From Heterodera schachtii (Eukaryota; Nematoda; Chromadorea; Rhabditida; Heteroderidae), in NCBI GenBank assembly GCA_023374025.1, contig SIJG01000070.1, forward strand, positions 1 to 64,000: a stretch of 64,000 nt of DNA. Direction: 5' to 3'. Below the pieces are notes generated by a model. That model had not been told where the DNA came from, ran no database searches, and saw only the letters and a program-made list of their open reading frames with translations. The first letter of the stretch is position 1. Every line of letters starts with the position of its first letter. Made by a program: the position numbers and the translations under genes. Positions 21,801-32,826 of this stretch are shown here, in pieces.

Positions 21801-23540
21801 AGTGTCCGCTGACGATAAATGGCACTGAATTTTTTGGTTGGTGGTGTAATTTGTTTAACTCTCATCTCAATATCTGATAACCACCACAATCCATGATTAT
21901 TAGAAAAATTCATTTCTCCTTTAATGTATTTGGGGGCAAGAAAAATCCAATAAATGATTAATTTAATATATTTTTCAAATTTTCTCAAATATTAAGGAAC
22001 TTTGATTGTAAGTTCGTTCATTTTTTGTTCGGTCCACTGAAAAGCTCAATTTAAGTTTTGAATAAAATATGATGAAATTTAAAATATTTTTATTTAGATA
22101 ATATCATTTTAAACTCGCATTTTTGGCTATAAATTCCTTTTTTTATATGTTTTTGTTTATTAAAAAGGGCGCGCAAATAAACTAAATAATTTTATTTTAA
22201 CTAAACTTTTTAGTGTAATTTGTTTAACTCTCGTCCCGTCATCTGACCACAATCCACTGATTATTAGAAAACATTAATTTATCCTTTAATGGATTTGGAA
22301 CCAAGAAAATTTAATTTAATTCCTAATTATATGTTTTCAAATTTTCTCAAATATTAAGAACCGATTAAAGATTTCTTTTTAATAAAAATTGCCTTTGTTT
22401 TTGAGTGCCCTCACTGTACGCATAATAATAATAGTCGCCATGTTTGGTGATGCATCCGTACGCCTTTTGGTCGAACAGCTGCTTCATCCTGTCATAATGG
22501 AAAAGCCTAACCACCCCCACAAATTTTTGTTTGGCCAATTTTTCATAAAAATTTCATCGCTTTGGCAATTTGCCCCAGCACCAACTTGTTGCGGAATTGT
22601 GCACGGAAGAATGCCTTTTCCAGAAATGGACGTGACAAATCGTTCATCTCCGCGACAAATTGTTTCGTTTCTGGCCGGTCCGGGTCCTCCATCCAACGGT
22701 ACGGGTCCATGACCTACGGTAGATATAGTAAAATTACTGTAAATCGAATTTCGACTAAAGAATTATGATAAAAACGCGAAAAAATTACTGCAAATTGTGT
22801 CAGTGAAATTTAAAATTTATTGATTTATTCTTTTTAAAATTTTGATTTCGATTACACTTAAAATACTTTCAATTAATTCTTAAATTTCATTTGCGAATAA
22901 AAATATTATTTAGTGTATAATTGTTATGTTCTATTCAAATTTATTCCACACCTTTTGTCCACATATACGCTCAACAACTGACTCATTTCGCCGTGCACAT
23001 GGATAATCGTCCGGATGAATATCAATGTTAAATGATTCACTTAATTATTATTTTTTGAATAAAAAATTTTAATTAAAATAATAAAATATGTTAAAATTAA
23101 TTTACGGATTTAAAATTGCAAAATACAATCCTAAATTAAGGCTAAAAATAGGAATGGGCATAAATAAGAAATGTTGGCATAATTTTATGAATTCTAGACA
23201 TAATAGCTTATAGAAAGTTAAAAATCCTCCACCAATAAGCATCTTCAGGCGAAAATATTGGTGCAGCCTTCTTCTCCACATTGCTCCCATTTTGTGGTGT
23301 TAATTGTTGGTCGCCGTCATCAATTAGCGATTTTGTCGACGACAAATGCTTCTCTTTTTTCAGTTGAAAATGGCGCCAAAATTTCTGATTTTGAATAATT
23401 ATTTATATAATTAATGAGATTAATAAAATTATTATTATTATTACCCTTTGTTCCTTTAATGACCATTCCCCTTGTTTTTGCGCGTGCGTAAACTCAAAAT
23501 GGGCTGAGCAGAAACAAAACAGAAATGGAAATAGAAACAT
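15872..23540 (-). CDS. Prolyl oligopeptidase with signal peptide (S9A serine peptidase)
   Basis: S9A peptidases cut short peptides after proline. About sixteen exons read on the minus strand. The first (ATG 23538-23540) encodes [20 protein letters not shown], a signal peptide; family members are usually cytosolic. Then an extra spacer, [39 protein letters not shown], propeller pieces ([58 protein letters not shown]), and the hydrolase domain: [41 protein letters not shown] (catalytic Ser), [18 protein letters not shown] (Asp) and DAGHGAGKP (His). The triad is complete. Odd: about 16 residues expected between GYGGF and [15 protein letters not shown] are not found, and one intron (21825-22392) is phase-consistent only as GC-AG. 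Either a small exon escaped me or the gene is damaged. Confidence 0.88.
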
Positions 23541-24971
23541 TTTTACTAAACAAAATTATTTAAAATGAAAATTTCCATTTTCATTTATAAAACCAAAGAA
23601 TTTTTGCGGTTAAATATTTTTACAAAAATTAAAAATGTCATTCATTTTATACCGGATATTTAAATATTTATTTGTAATTTTAAAAATTTTTAAAGATAAA
23701 ATTGGTATAATAAAAGTTTGGCTTTTAATTTTGATCACAAAAATCGGGTTGCATCCAAATTTATCTCAAAAATTAACTGTATGTCGTCGTCCATTCGTCC
23801 GTCCATCGGCTGTTAATTCGATTATGTAATTGACCCTTTCATTACGCGGTGCCCACAAGTCTTAATTTGATGGCTCAAGGGTCACGCTCGTCGTCGGCCT
23901 CCTTTAGAATGGGGTCGATTAAGCTAATGAGCAAATATATCAAAATCAACGAGTGCATACCCCGGCTAATTATAGAAAAATTTTTAAAAGTAGTTTTTAA
24001 AGTAGCAAGAAAAGCTTTGAGAACATAAAAGAATTCAATTAAAATAAGTCAGTGTAAAAATTTCAAAAATTTCATTGTAGCGAAATGGGACAGGTGCCAT
24101 TCGATTTTTTCTACATTTTGAACCGTGAAAAAAAAGTCAAATTACATTTTATGAATTAAATTTCCATTTAAAAATATTACATGAAAATGAGCATTTTTTT
24201 CCGCACATTTATAGGGCGGGTAGCTGGAGGAAGGCGCAAAGCGTTTGCCCTACCGCCGAAGTGAGCGAGCTAGATGCGGAGAATTAGTAAACTCTTGCAA
24301 AAAAATTATTCTTCGCGAGAATTTTTCTTATTAAAATTTTTATTTTGGCACAATTTTAGTATTTTTACAAAATTTTTCGTTTTTGTTGCGTATTTTCCAA
24401 TAATTTTCCATCTTTAAGGGTGTATTAAAAATGCCGAAATATAGATGTGAATATGGAAATATGAACAAAAACCTTTAAATAGTATTTTTAGCTTAATTTG
24501 ATGCTTCTAGGATGCCCTTATATTTCTATATATTAACCACAAGCAACTGTCTATGCCGTAGTGATGCGCCTGTTCCCGAACGTCTAGACCAGGCTGTTAC
24601 ACCTGCGCAGCCACCCACCGGGCCGACTCGTTTTTATATGCTTTTAAGAAAAACAAATAATTCCAATTAATGATGGCTTATGTAATCAGCTTCATTGATT
24701 TATCCAGGGAAGATTTGTTAGTCTAAAAGAGTTTTTTAAAGGCTCGTTTTTATATGCTTTTAAGAAAAATTCAAAATTATTACAACCTAATTGTAAACAA
24801 ATAATCCAATTAAATGATGGCTTATGTAATCAGCTTCATTGATTTATCCAGGGAAGATTTGTCAGCCTAAAAGAATTTTTCAATTAAAAATGATTCTTTC
24901 AATTTTTATTATAAAAAAATCTTTCCAATTTATTATAAAAAAAAAAGAAATTTAATTTATTTTTAAAAGGA
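23541..24971. other. Intergenic between divergent genes, with small tandem repeat
   Basis: Separates the prolyl oligopeptidase start from the next gene start. 24627-24876 contains two diverged copies of one segment (TTTTTATATGCTTTTAAGAA, GATGGCTTATGTAATCAGC, TTTATCCAGGGAAGATTTGT). No gene seen. Any promoters for the two divergent genes should lie here. Confidence 0.6.
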
Positions 24972-27898
24972 ATGGAAGCAAAAATTTTGATTATTAATAT
25001 TATTATGCTGCTGATTGTCAATAAGTGTACACAAATGGCCAACTCAAAAATAAGCAAAAATGAATTAACGGTGAAAATTATCCCAAGCCTGGTTGAAGAC
25101 GATGCGCACACCTACCATATGCTGGCCTACTGTACTGGCAAAAGGGGACTAATTTACACAGAAAATGGTTACTCAAAAGTAATTCAACTTCCAACGGTCA
25201 ATAATAATTGGCGGCATGTCTTTGATGAAGTTGCCAAATTAGAGTTTAATGACACACAGCAATGTGTTGCGTACAACATTCACATTTGGTTAAAACTGAA
25301 AGAAGACCAACATTGGGTTTCATGGGTTAGCATTAATAATTATATTTTTAAATGTAATGAACAAATAAAATAGAAACATTCAAATAGCCTATATTAGAGT
25401 AGAGCGGTACCGGCAACTTTCACTTTAACCGGTACTGATACTGACCGATACTGGAAAACCGGTACAGATACCGGTAAAAATCGATAATTTTCAAAAAAAT
25501 TTTGTGTGGAATTTGACCACTTTTTAACAAGTTTTATCAAAAGTATCTGATTTATCGGAAAAATTAACGAAATCTTTGGGAAATTTGGGTGAGGAAGGCC
25601 TTGAAGGGGGTGCCTAGAAGGAAATGAAATTTTTCATAAAAAAAACAATTTTCCTTTCGCAATTTCTTGACAGATTTTTCATAGAAAATAATAGCAAAAG
25701 AAAAAGAAATAATTGTTTAAAAAATTAGCCAAATGATTTTTGAATTTCTTCCCTTTTCCTAATTTTCATGAAAAATTTTAACATGGATTCCCATTCTTAC
25801 AAGTGCAATTTTTAAAGATCAAATCCCCGGTTTGTACCAGTATTCACCGGTATTGGTACCGCTTAATCTAACTTTATGTTTTTAAATGGAAAATTAAATG
25901 AATTCTTAAATTATTTTAATTTATTTTAAAAAAATTTATTTTCAGCCAACATCATATAACAGTGAAATTGAAAACAATCTGTTGAATCATCGAATTTTGT
26001 TCGGAAATCATTTCTATCTGACCATCAGTCCAGAAATGGACAGTAACAGTGAGCACTTTTACAGTATACGAGTATACTGTGAGGATATGACAGTAGAAAA
26101 TCAACAACAGCAGCAGCAAATGGTTGATGGCAATAAAGAAGCGACAAATACGGCCAAAAACTGGCCAATGAATGATGAAAATGACAAATATAATTTCAAA
26201 ACGTACACCAAACGGTCAACTATGGTTGTGTTCAACAGTGAGGCGCGCCAGTGCACCGACAGTAACACATACCGTATCAAAGTGTGGGCAGTGCACAAGC
26301 AATTGCTGTATTTTAATGTAAAAAATTTAGCTTTTTTCTGGGAGCCTATTAAGTTTCTATAAAAGGGATATGATATCACGGCCACTAGACTTTAATTGAA
26401 TTTCGGTCTCGAGCAATCAGTAAAAGTAAAAAAGATGAGCATATATATAAAAATTTTCACCAAAAATTAAAAAAAAATTTTTTTGTTTGCGTGATTTTGT
26501 CAAAATAATTTTTAATTGCTTTGATTTGCCATTGTTTATAAAAAAAAATTTTTATCTTTCTAAAAATTTTTCATCTTTCTTATTTTACAGTTTCTTTCTT
26601 GCAAATTTTATCAAATTTTTGATTCAAAATTTTCAAAAAGTTGTCCAAAAATTTCTTGGGATAATTTTGTTAACAACAAGTCTCCATTAAAATTGCAAAA
26701 ATTTTCCTGGTGAACTCTTTCAACACCACCGGACTCCTCCATTCCCAAGAAGTTTTCAAAAAAGGTCGCTGCTTCACCCATTTTTGATGGATTCCATAAT
26801 CATTTGAAATGCCTTCGATTTCGCAATTTGTCTTTTATGTCATTTGAAATGCCCTTATTATTCAGTTGAAAACGAGCTCAGACGGCTTATGAACCATGCT
26901 GTACGGGCATTTAGCAGAAATTTTACTCATTAACCACAAAATTTATTGTTTAATTTTTTCGGAATGAGAGAATAGCATTAAGCCCCAAAATTTGATTACA
27001 CGCGGACTTAAGCATTTTTAAAAGCCTATAATTTAAGCCGAGCGGTCCACCACTTTTGAATTATGTGTGCAAGTCAAATGGGAACAACGAAAGACGGCAC
27101 ATTTCGTTTCTTAACCAATTTGATTTGCAAATTGTGCCGACAATCCCAAAAGATGACGACAACATTTATTACTTGGAGACACATTGCCATAATAAAGGAA
27201 ATGAGCATCAAACATTCAAATCGGTGACAAGTGGCGGCGTTAAAATTCTTCTGCACAAATTTGCTTGTAAATCGTATGACATTACGGTACGAAAAGTGCC
27301 GAAAAATTGGACTCAGCAAATTGAATTGGTAATGTGATTTATATAAAATTAAAAATTTATTAAAAAAATAGAGGCAATCGAAAGATTTCTTAATTGCATT
27401 TATATTTTTCGAAATTTAATTGACTGATTTTTATAATTATGCTAATTTTATAATTTGTTGTTTTGCTTTAAAGTATAAATATGCAATTCGTCAAATAAAA
27501 GATGCCACCGAATTAAATGTCAATATTAATAATGGATATGTGTACATTTTTGATTATGAAAAATTGGTCCGGACAAACCGCAGATGGAGAAGCGCTGGGC
27601 CTTCATCGGTAATTTTTAATGTTTAATTTAATAAAATTTCGTTTTTCTATCCATTAACAAAAGCGGTTTTAACAACTCTTAATTGTTCTAATTTGGTAAC
27701 CTTGAAAAGTTGGTATTTTCGTTAATTTTTCTTTGTGATTTTTTTTTTGGTTTAAAAATCGTTTTTTTAATTGCGTATAAAGCTTTCAAGGGCTTTTAAA
27801 TGATTTTAATTTTTTTTTCGTTTTTGTAAAATTTTGCCTATTTTAAGAATGCCAATCTTTTTGATTTGAACATGGAAGATTATGTTAGTATCAGATGA
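24972..27898 (+). CDS. Predicted secreted protein of three related cysteine modules
   Basis: I do not recognise the family. Five exons join in phase 0 throughout: 24972-25325, 25946-26317, 27038-27328, 27474-27608 and 27848-27898, giving about 400 residues. Residues 1-22 form a signal-peptide-like hydrophobic start (ILIINIIMLLIVNKC). Exons 1, 2 and 3 each open a comparable module: VKIIPSLVEDDAHTYHMLAY then C; LTISPEMDSNSEHFYSIRVY then C; LQIVPTIPKDDDNIYYLETH then C. Each later has a second Cys followed by Y-x-I-x-V/I (CVAYNIHIW; CTDSNTYRIKVW; CKSYDITVRKV). Exon 2 has a Gln run. An extracellular role is likely; function is unknown. The last exon is the least certain. Confidence 0.65.
25400..25865. 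mobile_element. hAT-like MITE in intron 1 of the secreted-protein gene
   Basis: Termini TAGAGCGGTACCGG at the left and GGTATTGGTACCGCTTA at the right, imperfectly inverted. The interior ends carry many variants of ACCGGTACTGATA. No clear target duplication. It lies wholly in the intron between the first and second modules. Confidence 0.65.
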
Positions 27899-28139
27899 TG
27901 ATAAAATGGAAGAGGAAGACAGAAAGGAAACGGAATTAAATAATGCAAGAATGGATGAAACGGATGATGATTGTTTTTACTATTTCAATTAAATTTGTAT
28001 CTTTTTCATACCTTTTCTAAATGAATAATTTTAGGATAAAATGGTAAAAAAAAAATTAATCTTTGGTTAATATTTTTTTTTACTAAAAGCATTGGTCATA
28101 TTCAAAAAAAAATTGGCAAATAAAAAAAAAGCTTTGGTT
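27899..28139. other. Intergenic, AT-rich
   Basis: Short spacer with A/T runs. Nothing recognised. Confidence 0.5.
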
Positions 28140-28860
28140 TCTGTGGCTTCATCTCCTACGCTTGCTTCAGAATGTTAAGTGTTGTTTTGGCGGCCGATCA
28201 ATGCCTCCCCGTTGATCAATCCCCGAGTGCGTGTGCGTCACGAATCGCATACCATCATGGTCAAATAACCATGTTAAATGACTACGGAACGGGCCACTTG
28301 CGTCTGAGCCAAGTTTAGAGCATCATAACTTTTTTCTTTGTTGACCAAATCCAAAAAAGTTGGTATTATTCGAAAGCTCTTAACAAGCTCTATCGATTTC
28401 CAAAAAATCACAAAGATATACCGACATGTAAAAAAGTTATAAATTAAAATATGCAAAAATTCTGACTTTTTGGTAGTATTCATGTTGCAACTTTTTTATA
28501 AGTTGTTCAATCGCTTAGAAATACCTTATCAAAAGCTTCTAAACATGTAGAGCTTTCGAATGATGCCAAATTTATAAAACTTTACCAACAATGAAAAAAG
28601 TTATGATGTTTTATGCTTGGCTCAGACGCAACTGACCCCTAACGAAATGACTACGTGGTTGCTCATTTGGTAGTGGTAAACAAGCGAGGGTAATACAAAA
28701 AATTAAAAAGTTCAACCCAATTAAGACAATGAATGAGGCGTTAAACGGCTGTAAAATGCGAGAAATAACAAAATGATGAGGTAGAATAGGGCCATCCACG
28801 GCACAATACAGAGCACAGAATAGCGGCTTAAATAGATGTGCCAATTAGTGCCCGGCAAGG
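28140..28860 (-). pseudogene. Decayed Sra-like receptor fragment
   Basis: The minus strand at 28150-28240 aligns with the last exon of the receptor at 32827: both read ATTGATCA-CGG-AGGCA, GAACACTT, and AAGCAAGCGTAGGAGATGAAG against AACCAAGCATGGGAGATGAAG. The fragment carries in-frame stops. A hydrophobic open segment at 28611-28844 (PFNASFIVLIGLNFLIFCIT) may be a further receptor remnant. An inverted-repeat element splits the region. Confidence 0.6.
28298..28631. mobile_element. Inverted-repeat element within the receptor pseudogene
   Basis: Left end TTGCGTCTGAGCCAAG, right end CTTGGCTCAGACGCAA. Inside are GGTATTATTCGAAAGCTCTT near the left and its relative in inverse orientation near the right (AGAGCTTTCGAATGATGCC), a word shared with the element at 11760-12696. 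No coding capacity. Confidence 0.75.
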
Positions 28861-29195
28861 TAAAAAATTTTCACACTCACAATCCGGCAATTAATTTCAA
28901 ATAAACATAAATGTGAAAAAGTAAATTTTCATGCGATATGATAAATGCACGGAAATTTTACCACAATAATTATACAGCCATGATCATATGTGTGTGTGTA
29001 TGACCGACCACTTGCTTAATGACACCTGCATTGAGAAAAGTATCAGCAACAAATTATTAAATATGTAATTAAAAATTTGAAAAAAAAATTTTTCTTCAAT
29101 TTGAACAAAAATTCTTTTCTTCAATTCGTCATTTTCTGTTGTACCTTAATTTCAGCATTTTTGTCCCTAATTGACAAATTTATTTCTTCCTCATA
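28861..29195. other. Upstream region of an Srsx receptor gene
   Basis: AT-rich. It holds a short TG repeat near 28990 and no recognised gene. Confidence 0.4.
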
Positions 29196-32019
29196 ATGAC
29201 CTCTTTGAACAACAACAATACGGTGGTCAAAAGAATGTTAAAAATAATGTTTTTAAATTTTTTCAAAATTATTTTAGTTCTATTTGACATTCAAAGATGC
29301 CAATCCGAGTTTGGCACTGATCAGTTGCGCTTCAATTGTTGGAATCATCGCTCTGCTCGGGATCATTTTCAATGTTTCTGTCATTTTTGTAACAGTTAAG
29401 ACAAAGTGGGTAAAAATTGAAATCCCAACAATTGTTTTTTGTCAAAATCTATTAAAATTTGAATTTAAATTAGGGCATTCCGTGACCCCATCAATTACCT
29501 TTTGGCACTTTGCTTCTTTTTTGAATTGCTTCATCAACAAGGCCATTTTCTGTTTGTTTACACCGCATTTTCTGGACAAAATTTCATCCAATTTCGTTTG
29601 GCCACAAAACTGGTTTTTGTCTCAGCATTTGGACTTGGTAATTTAAAAAACTGATTACACTTGTGTAAATTAAATTAACAATAGAAGAAAAAAAAAAAGT
29701 TTAATTTTCCGTTAAAATTTTGCATTTCGACAGTTAATTGTTTTTGATTTTTGAAAATTTAAATTTATTCAATTTGCAGGTGGGATTTATCCGACAATGT
29801 TTTTCACTGGAATTGACAGACTTTATGTAGTAATTTTTGATGAAATGTAAGAAAAATTAAAAATTTGTTCATAAAATTTTTAATTTTCCTTTTTTAGGCA
29901 AAACAAACGCAAAATCCAACTGTATTTGGCCACGATAACATCTGTTTGTGTTGCTTTCTCTTTAGAATTATGTTTTGAATTCTACCGAAATATGTTTTTG
30001 TATGGCGATCAGATGATCACTGGTTCGATCGGGGATTTTTTCAAGGCATTTTTTCATGAATTTTTCATACACGAAATTTAAAAAAAAAAAATTTCAGGGT
30101 ACCAGCTATAAAACAGTGATCAACACTTGCATGATGTTAATTACTGGCATTATTTACTTAGTTGTTGGGATTTTGATAAGGACCAAATCAGCCGGTGAGA
30201 AATTTTACAAAAAAATATAAAAATTTTTTAAAATTAATATTAAATGTTTAGGCATGCCATCTGCCGATCAGATAAATCGCCGAGCGTTCCGAGCACTTTT
30301 TTGCATCATCACTGTGAATATTGGTGGCTATTGCATTCATTCGATTTGTAATGGACTGATCAGGCCACTGATCCAATCACCGATCACCACTTGGTTTTTA
30401 CTAAATGGCTCCGGTATTTTGTTGAATATTGGCGCGGCAGCGAATGGGCCATTTTGTATTTTACGAGGTGTAATTTGAATTTTATTAATGTTTAGAATTA
30501 AATTTTAATTAATTAAAAAATTGAGAAATTCTTTAGTTTAAATGAATCGAGGAAAATGACTAAAATACCGTATATTCTCTAATTATATGCCAGTCTCCAT
30601 TAATCTGCCGGTCTCCAATTATATACCCCTTTTGAACTAGGTTGAAAAATAATCTCCCAGTCTCCATTTATGTGCCAGGGGGAATAAATAGAATTTTTAA
30701 TTATTTGGCACATTTTCCAAAAAAAAAAAAAAATCAATTCAACAGTAAAATCTCCCAGTCTCCATTTATGTGCCAGGGGGAATAAATAGAATTTTTTATA
30801 TTTGGCACATTTTCCAAAAAAAAAAAAATCAATTCAACAGTAAAAGAGGCAAATAAATGAACAATTCGTTGTCATCTCCGACTTCATCCAGCCCTGCATC
30901 ATCATCAGAGTAGGGTCGCTACTTTTAGTGACGGAAAATCTCGAAATAGTTAACTAAAATAGTGATCAAAAATTCCAAAATAGTGACAAAATAGTGGCAA
31001 AAAGTCCGAGATAGTGACGAATAGTGACATAATTTTCAGACAAAAATTAAGCCAAAATAATTTTTGTTCACTAGTTGGAGTTGAAAATGAGGTACTTTTC
31101 CTTTGAACTATTCCCTTATCAAATACTGAACATTTTTAATCAAAATTTGTCAAGAAAAAAAATTGTGGTAAGAATTTTTAAGAAAATTTTCCAATTCTTA
31201 GCGGTATTTTTTGAAAAAAATTTTAGACCGATTCTTAGGGGTGTATTTTTTGAAAAAAAATGTTTAGGTCGTTTCTGGGGTGTATTTTTTGGTTTTATTG
31301 CATTTTTGTTAAGGAATTTTCCTAAAAATGCCGAAATAGTGAATTTTCACTATTTTAGTGACAAAGCGCCAAAATAATGATTTCTAGTGACCGATAGTGA
31401 CATCAGAATCGAAAAATTTTAACGCAGAAATACGTTTTTTGAGCTCCTTTCTTCAAAACAATTGAGTAAAAAAATTAGTTAAATCACTAAAAGTAGCGAC
31501 CCTAATCATCAGATAAGCCGGCTTCTTCGTCATCGTTTCGTCCATCTTTCACCATTAAAAATTTCAATTTTTATGCATACCGGAAGCAAGAAAATTACAT
31601 ATTTTTGCCATTTTGGGGTCATTTTCAGAAGTTCTTTAATAAAAATGCAATAAAAATGATTTTTTTGACGCGATGACATTTTTTGGCGACATATTCAAAA
31701 AATTTCAAAAATTTCCACTAAATAAATCAGTCGAAAAATAATCTCCCAGTCTCCATTAGTCTACCAATCTCCAATTATCTACCCCCTTCTGAGGAGGTTG
31801 AAAAATAATATACCATGGCATATAATTAGAGAATATACGGTAATGGTCTTCCCCAAAATATTATGTAAATAAATAAATAAATTTTTAATTGCTTTTAGTA
31901 CGGTGTATCGCCAGGCATTCCAAACGGTGTTCCCTTTTGTTTTCAATCGACGAATTTCAGCTGTAAATCAAATTGCACCACAACAGAATGGGCCACCCAC
32001 ACGTGGGTTTCGCTCATGA
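29196..32019 (+). CDS. Srsx-type serpentine receptor (paralogue of 36410-37783)
   Basis: Predicted seven-helix chemoreceptor of the nematode Srsx type, plasma membrane. Exons in order: MTSLNNNNT at 29196; TFKDANPSLALISC with TM1 (IVGIIALLGIIFNVSVIFVT); FRDPINYLLALCFFFELLHQ with VYTAFSGQNF; YPTMFFTGIDRLYVVIFDEM (TM3 end); KIQLYLATITSVCVAFSLEL (TM4); TSYKTVINTCMMLITGIIYL (TM5); PSADQINRRAFRALFCIITV (TM6) and ILLNIGAAANGPFCILR (TM7); and a tail exon after 31898 with TVYRQAFQTVFPFV. The last splice is off by one base against the paralogue: using CGAG/GTGTAA shifts the tail out of the TVYRQAF frame. The last intron holds nested transposons. It may be functional with a different tail. Confidence 0.75.
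30566..31841. mobile_element. TA-flanked MITE, outer element of a nest
   Basis: Perfect 27-base terminal inverted repeats: TACCGTATATTCTCTAATTA at the left and the matching inverse ending AGAGAATATACGGTA at the right. The interior repeats CCCAGTCTCCATT, GAGGTTGAAAAATAAT and TGCCAGGGGGAATAAATAGA. The ends and a TA target suggest a Tc1/mariner-derived element (inference). It sits in the last intron of the Srsx gene. Confidence 0.85.
30911..31504. mobile_element. hAT-like MITE nested inside the outer element
   Basis: Ends TAGGGTCGCTACTTTTAGTG and the inverse (CACTAAAAGTAGCGACCCTA). ATCATCAG flanks both sides, with two extra bases at the left. The interior is an array of AAATAGTGAC-like words. 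It interrupts the outer element and so arrived later. Confidence 0.85.
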
Positions 32020-32826
32020 GAAGCTCAACTCGACCATAAAGCAAAGATGATTTTTCAAAACCATTTAATCACAAAAAAGCCAAAAAGTCACGAAAATGCA
32101 AAAAAAAAAAAAAAAAATGAAAAAAAAACAAAAAGTCACAAAAAATCCCTAAATAATAATAATGACCACACTCGGCTATGGCGGTGGACTCCTCACGATT
32201 TGATCATTGTTTTTTTCAACAACAATTCGTTATTCATCTTTTTGCACCACACACTGTGTCACAGTAATGTGAATGAAAGCACATTTGACATTGAACAACG
32301 GTCCAACAATGCTTCTCGTCTCCATTCCGTCCAAAAATGGCCATTTTTGGTGGCAACGGTGATGGCACATTGAAATCACAGGCGTTCATGGGCAGAAATA
32401 AATGAATTAATTAATTATAATTAATCAATTGATGGATGCGATATGTCACCAAATTTTTTCGGTTCGATTCTTAGGGGTGTATTTTCTGAAAATTTTTTAG
32501 GTCGTTTCTTAAGGGGTGTATTTTATGTTTTTATTGGGTTTTTGTTAATAATTTTTGGAAAAACGCCAAAATAGGTTTAAATAGGTTTTTCAAAAATTAC
32601 ACCACAACAGATTGGGCCACCCATTCTACTTTTTTATTCATTCGTAATTTTTCCAACCTTTCCCATCTATTGTATTCATCCATTCGACTCAATTTTCTTC
32701 CAAATTAATAATTTTCGCTTAATTTTATATATTTTTAGCTTAAATTAATAAATTTGAAGGAATTATTTGTAGAAAACCGCAAATTTACTTTTTTTTATTT
32801 AAAATAATCAATGAATTTTCATTTTA
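32020..32826. other. Intergenic with decayed repeats
   Basis: Contains A-runs, the phrase TTCTTAGGGGTGTATTTTCTG also seen at 31220-31290 and 35860-35940, and a partial echo of the receptor tail (ACCACAACAGATTGGGCCACC at 32600 against 31977). No gene seen. Confidence 0.5.

Noticed and set aside
28141..28290. CRISPR-like or satellite array
   Set aside because: No regular spacing; the similarity is explained by a decayed receptor exon. The genome is eukaryotic.
32047..32373. Lys-rich plus-strand open frame after the Srsx gene
   Set aside because: Low-complexity A-rich translation, with no domain or splice support.
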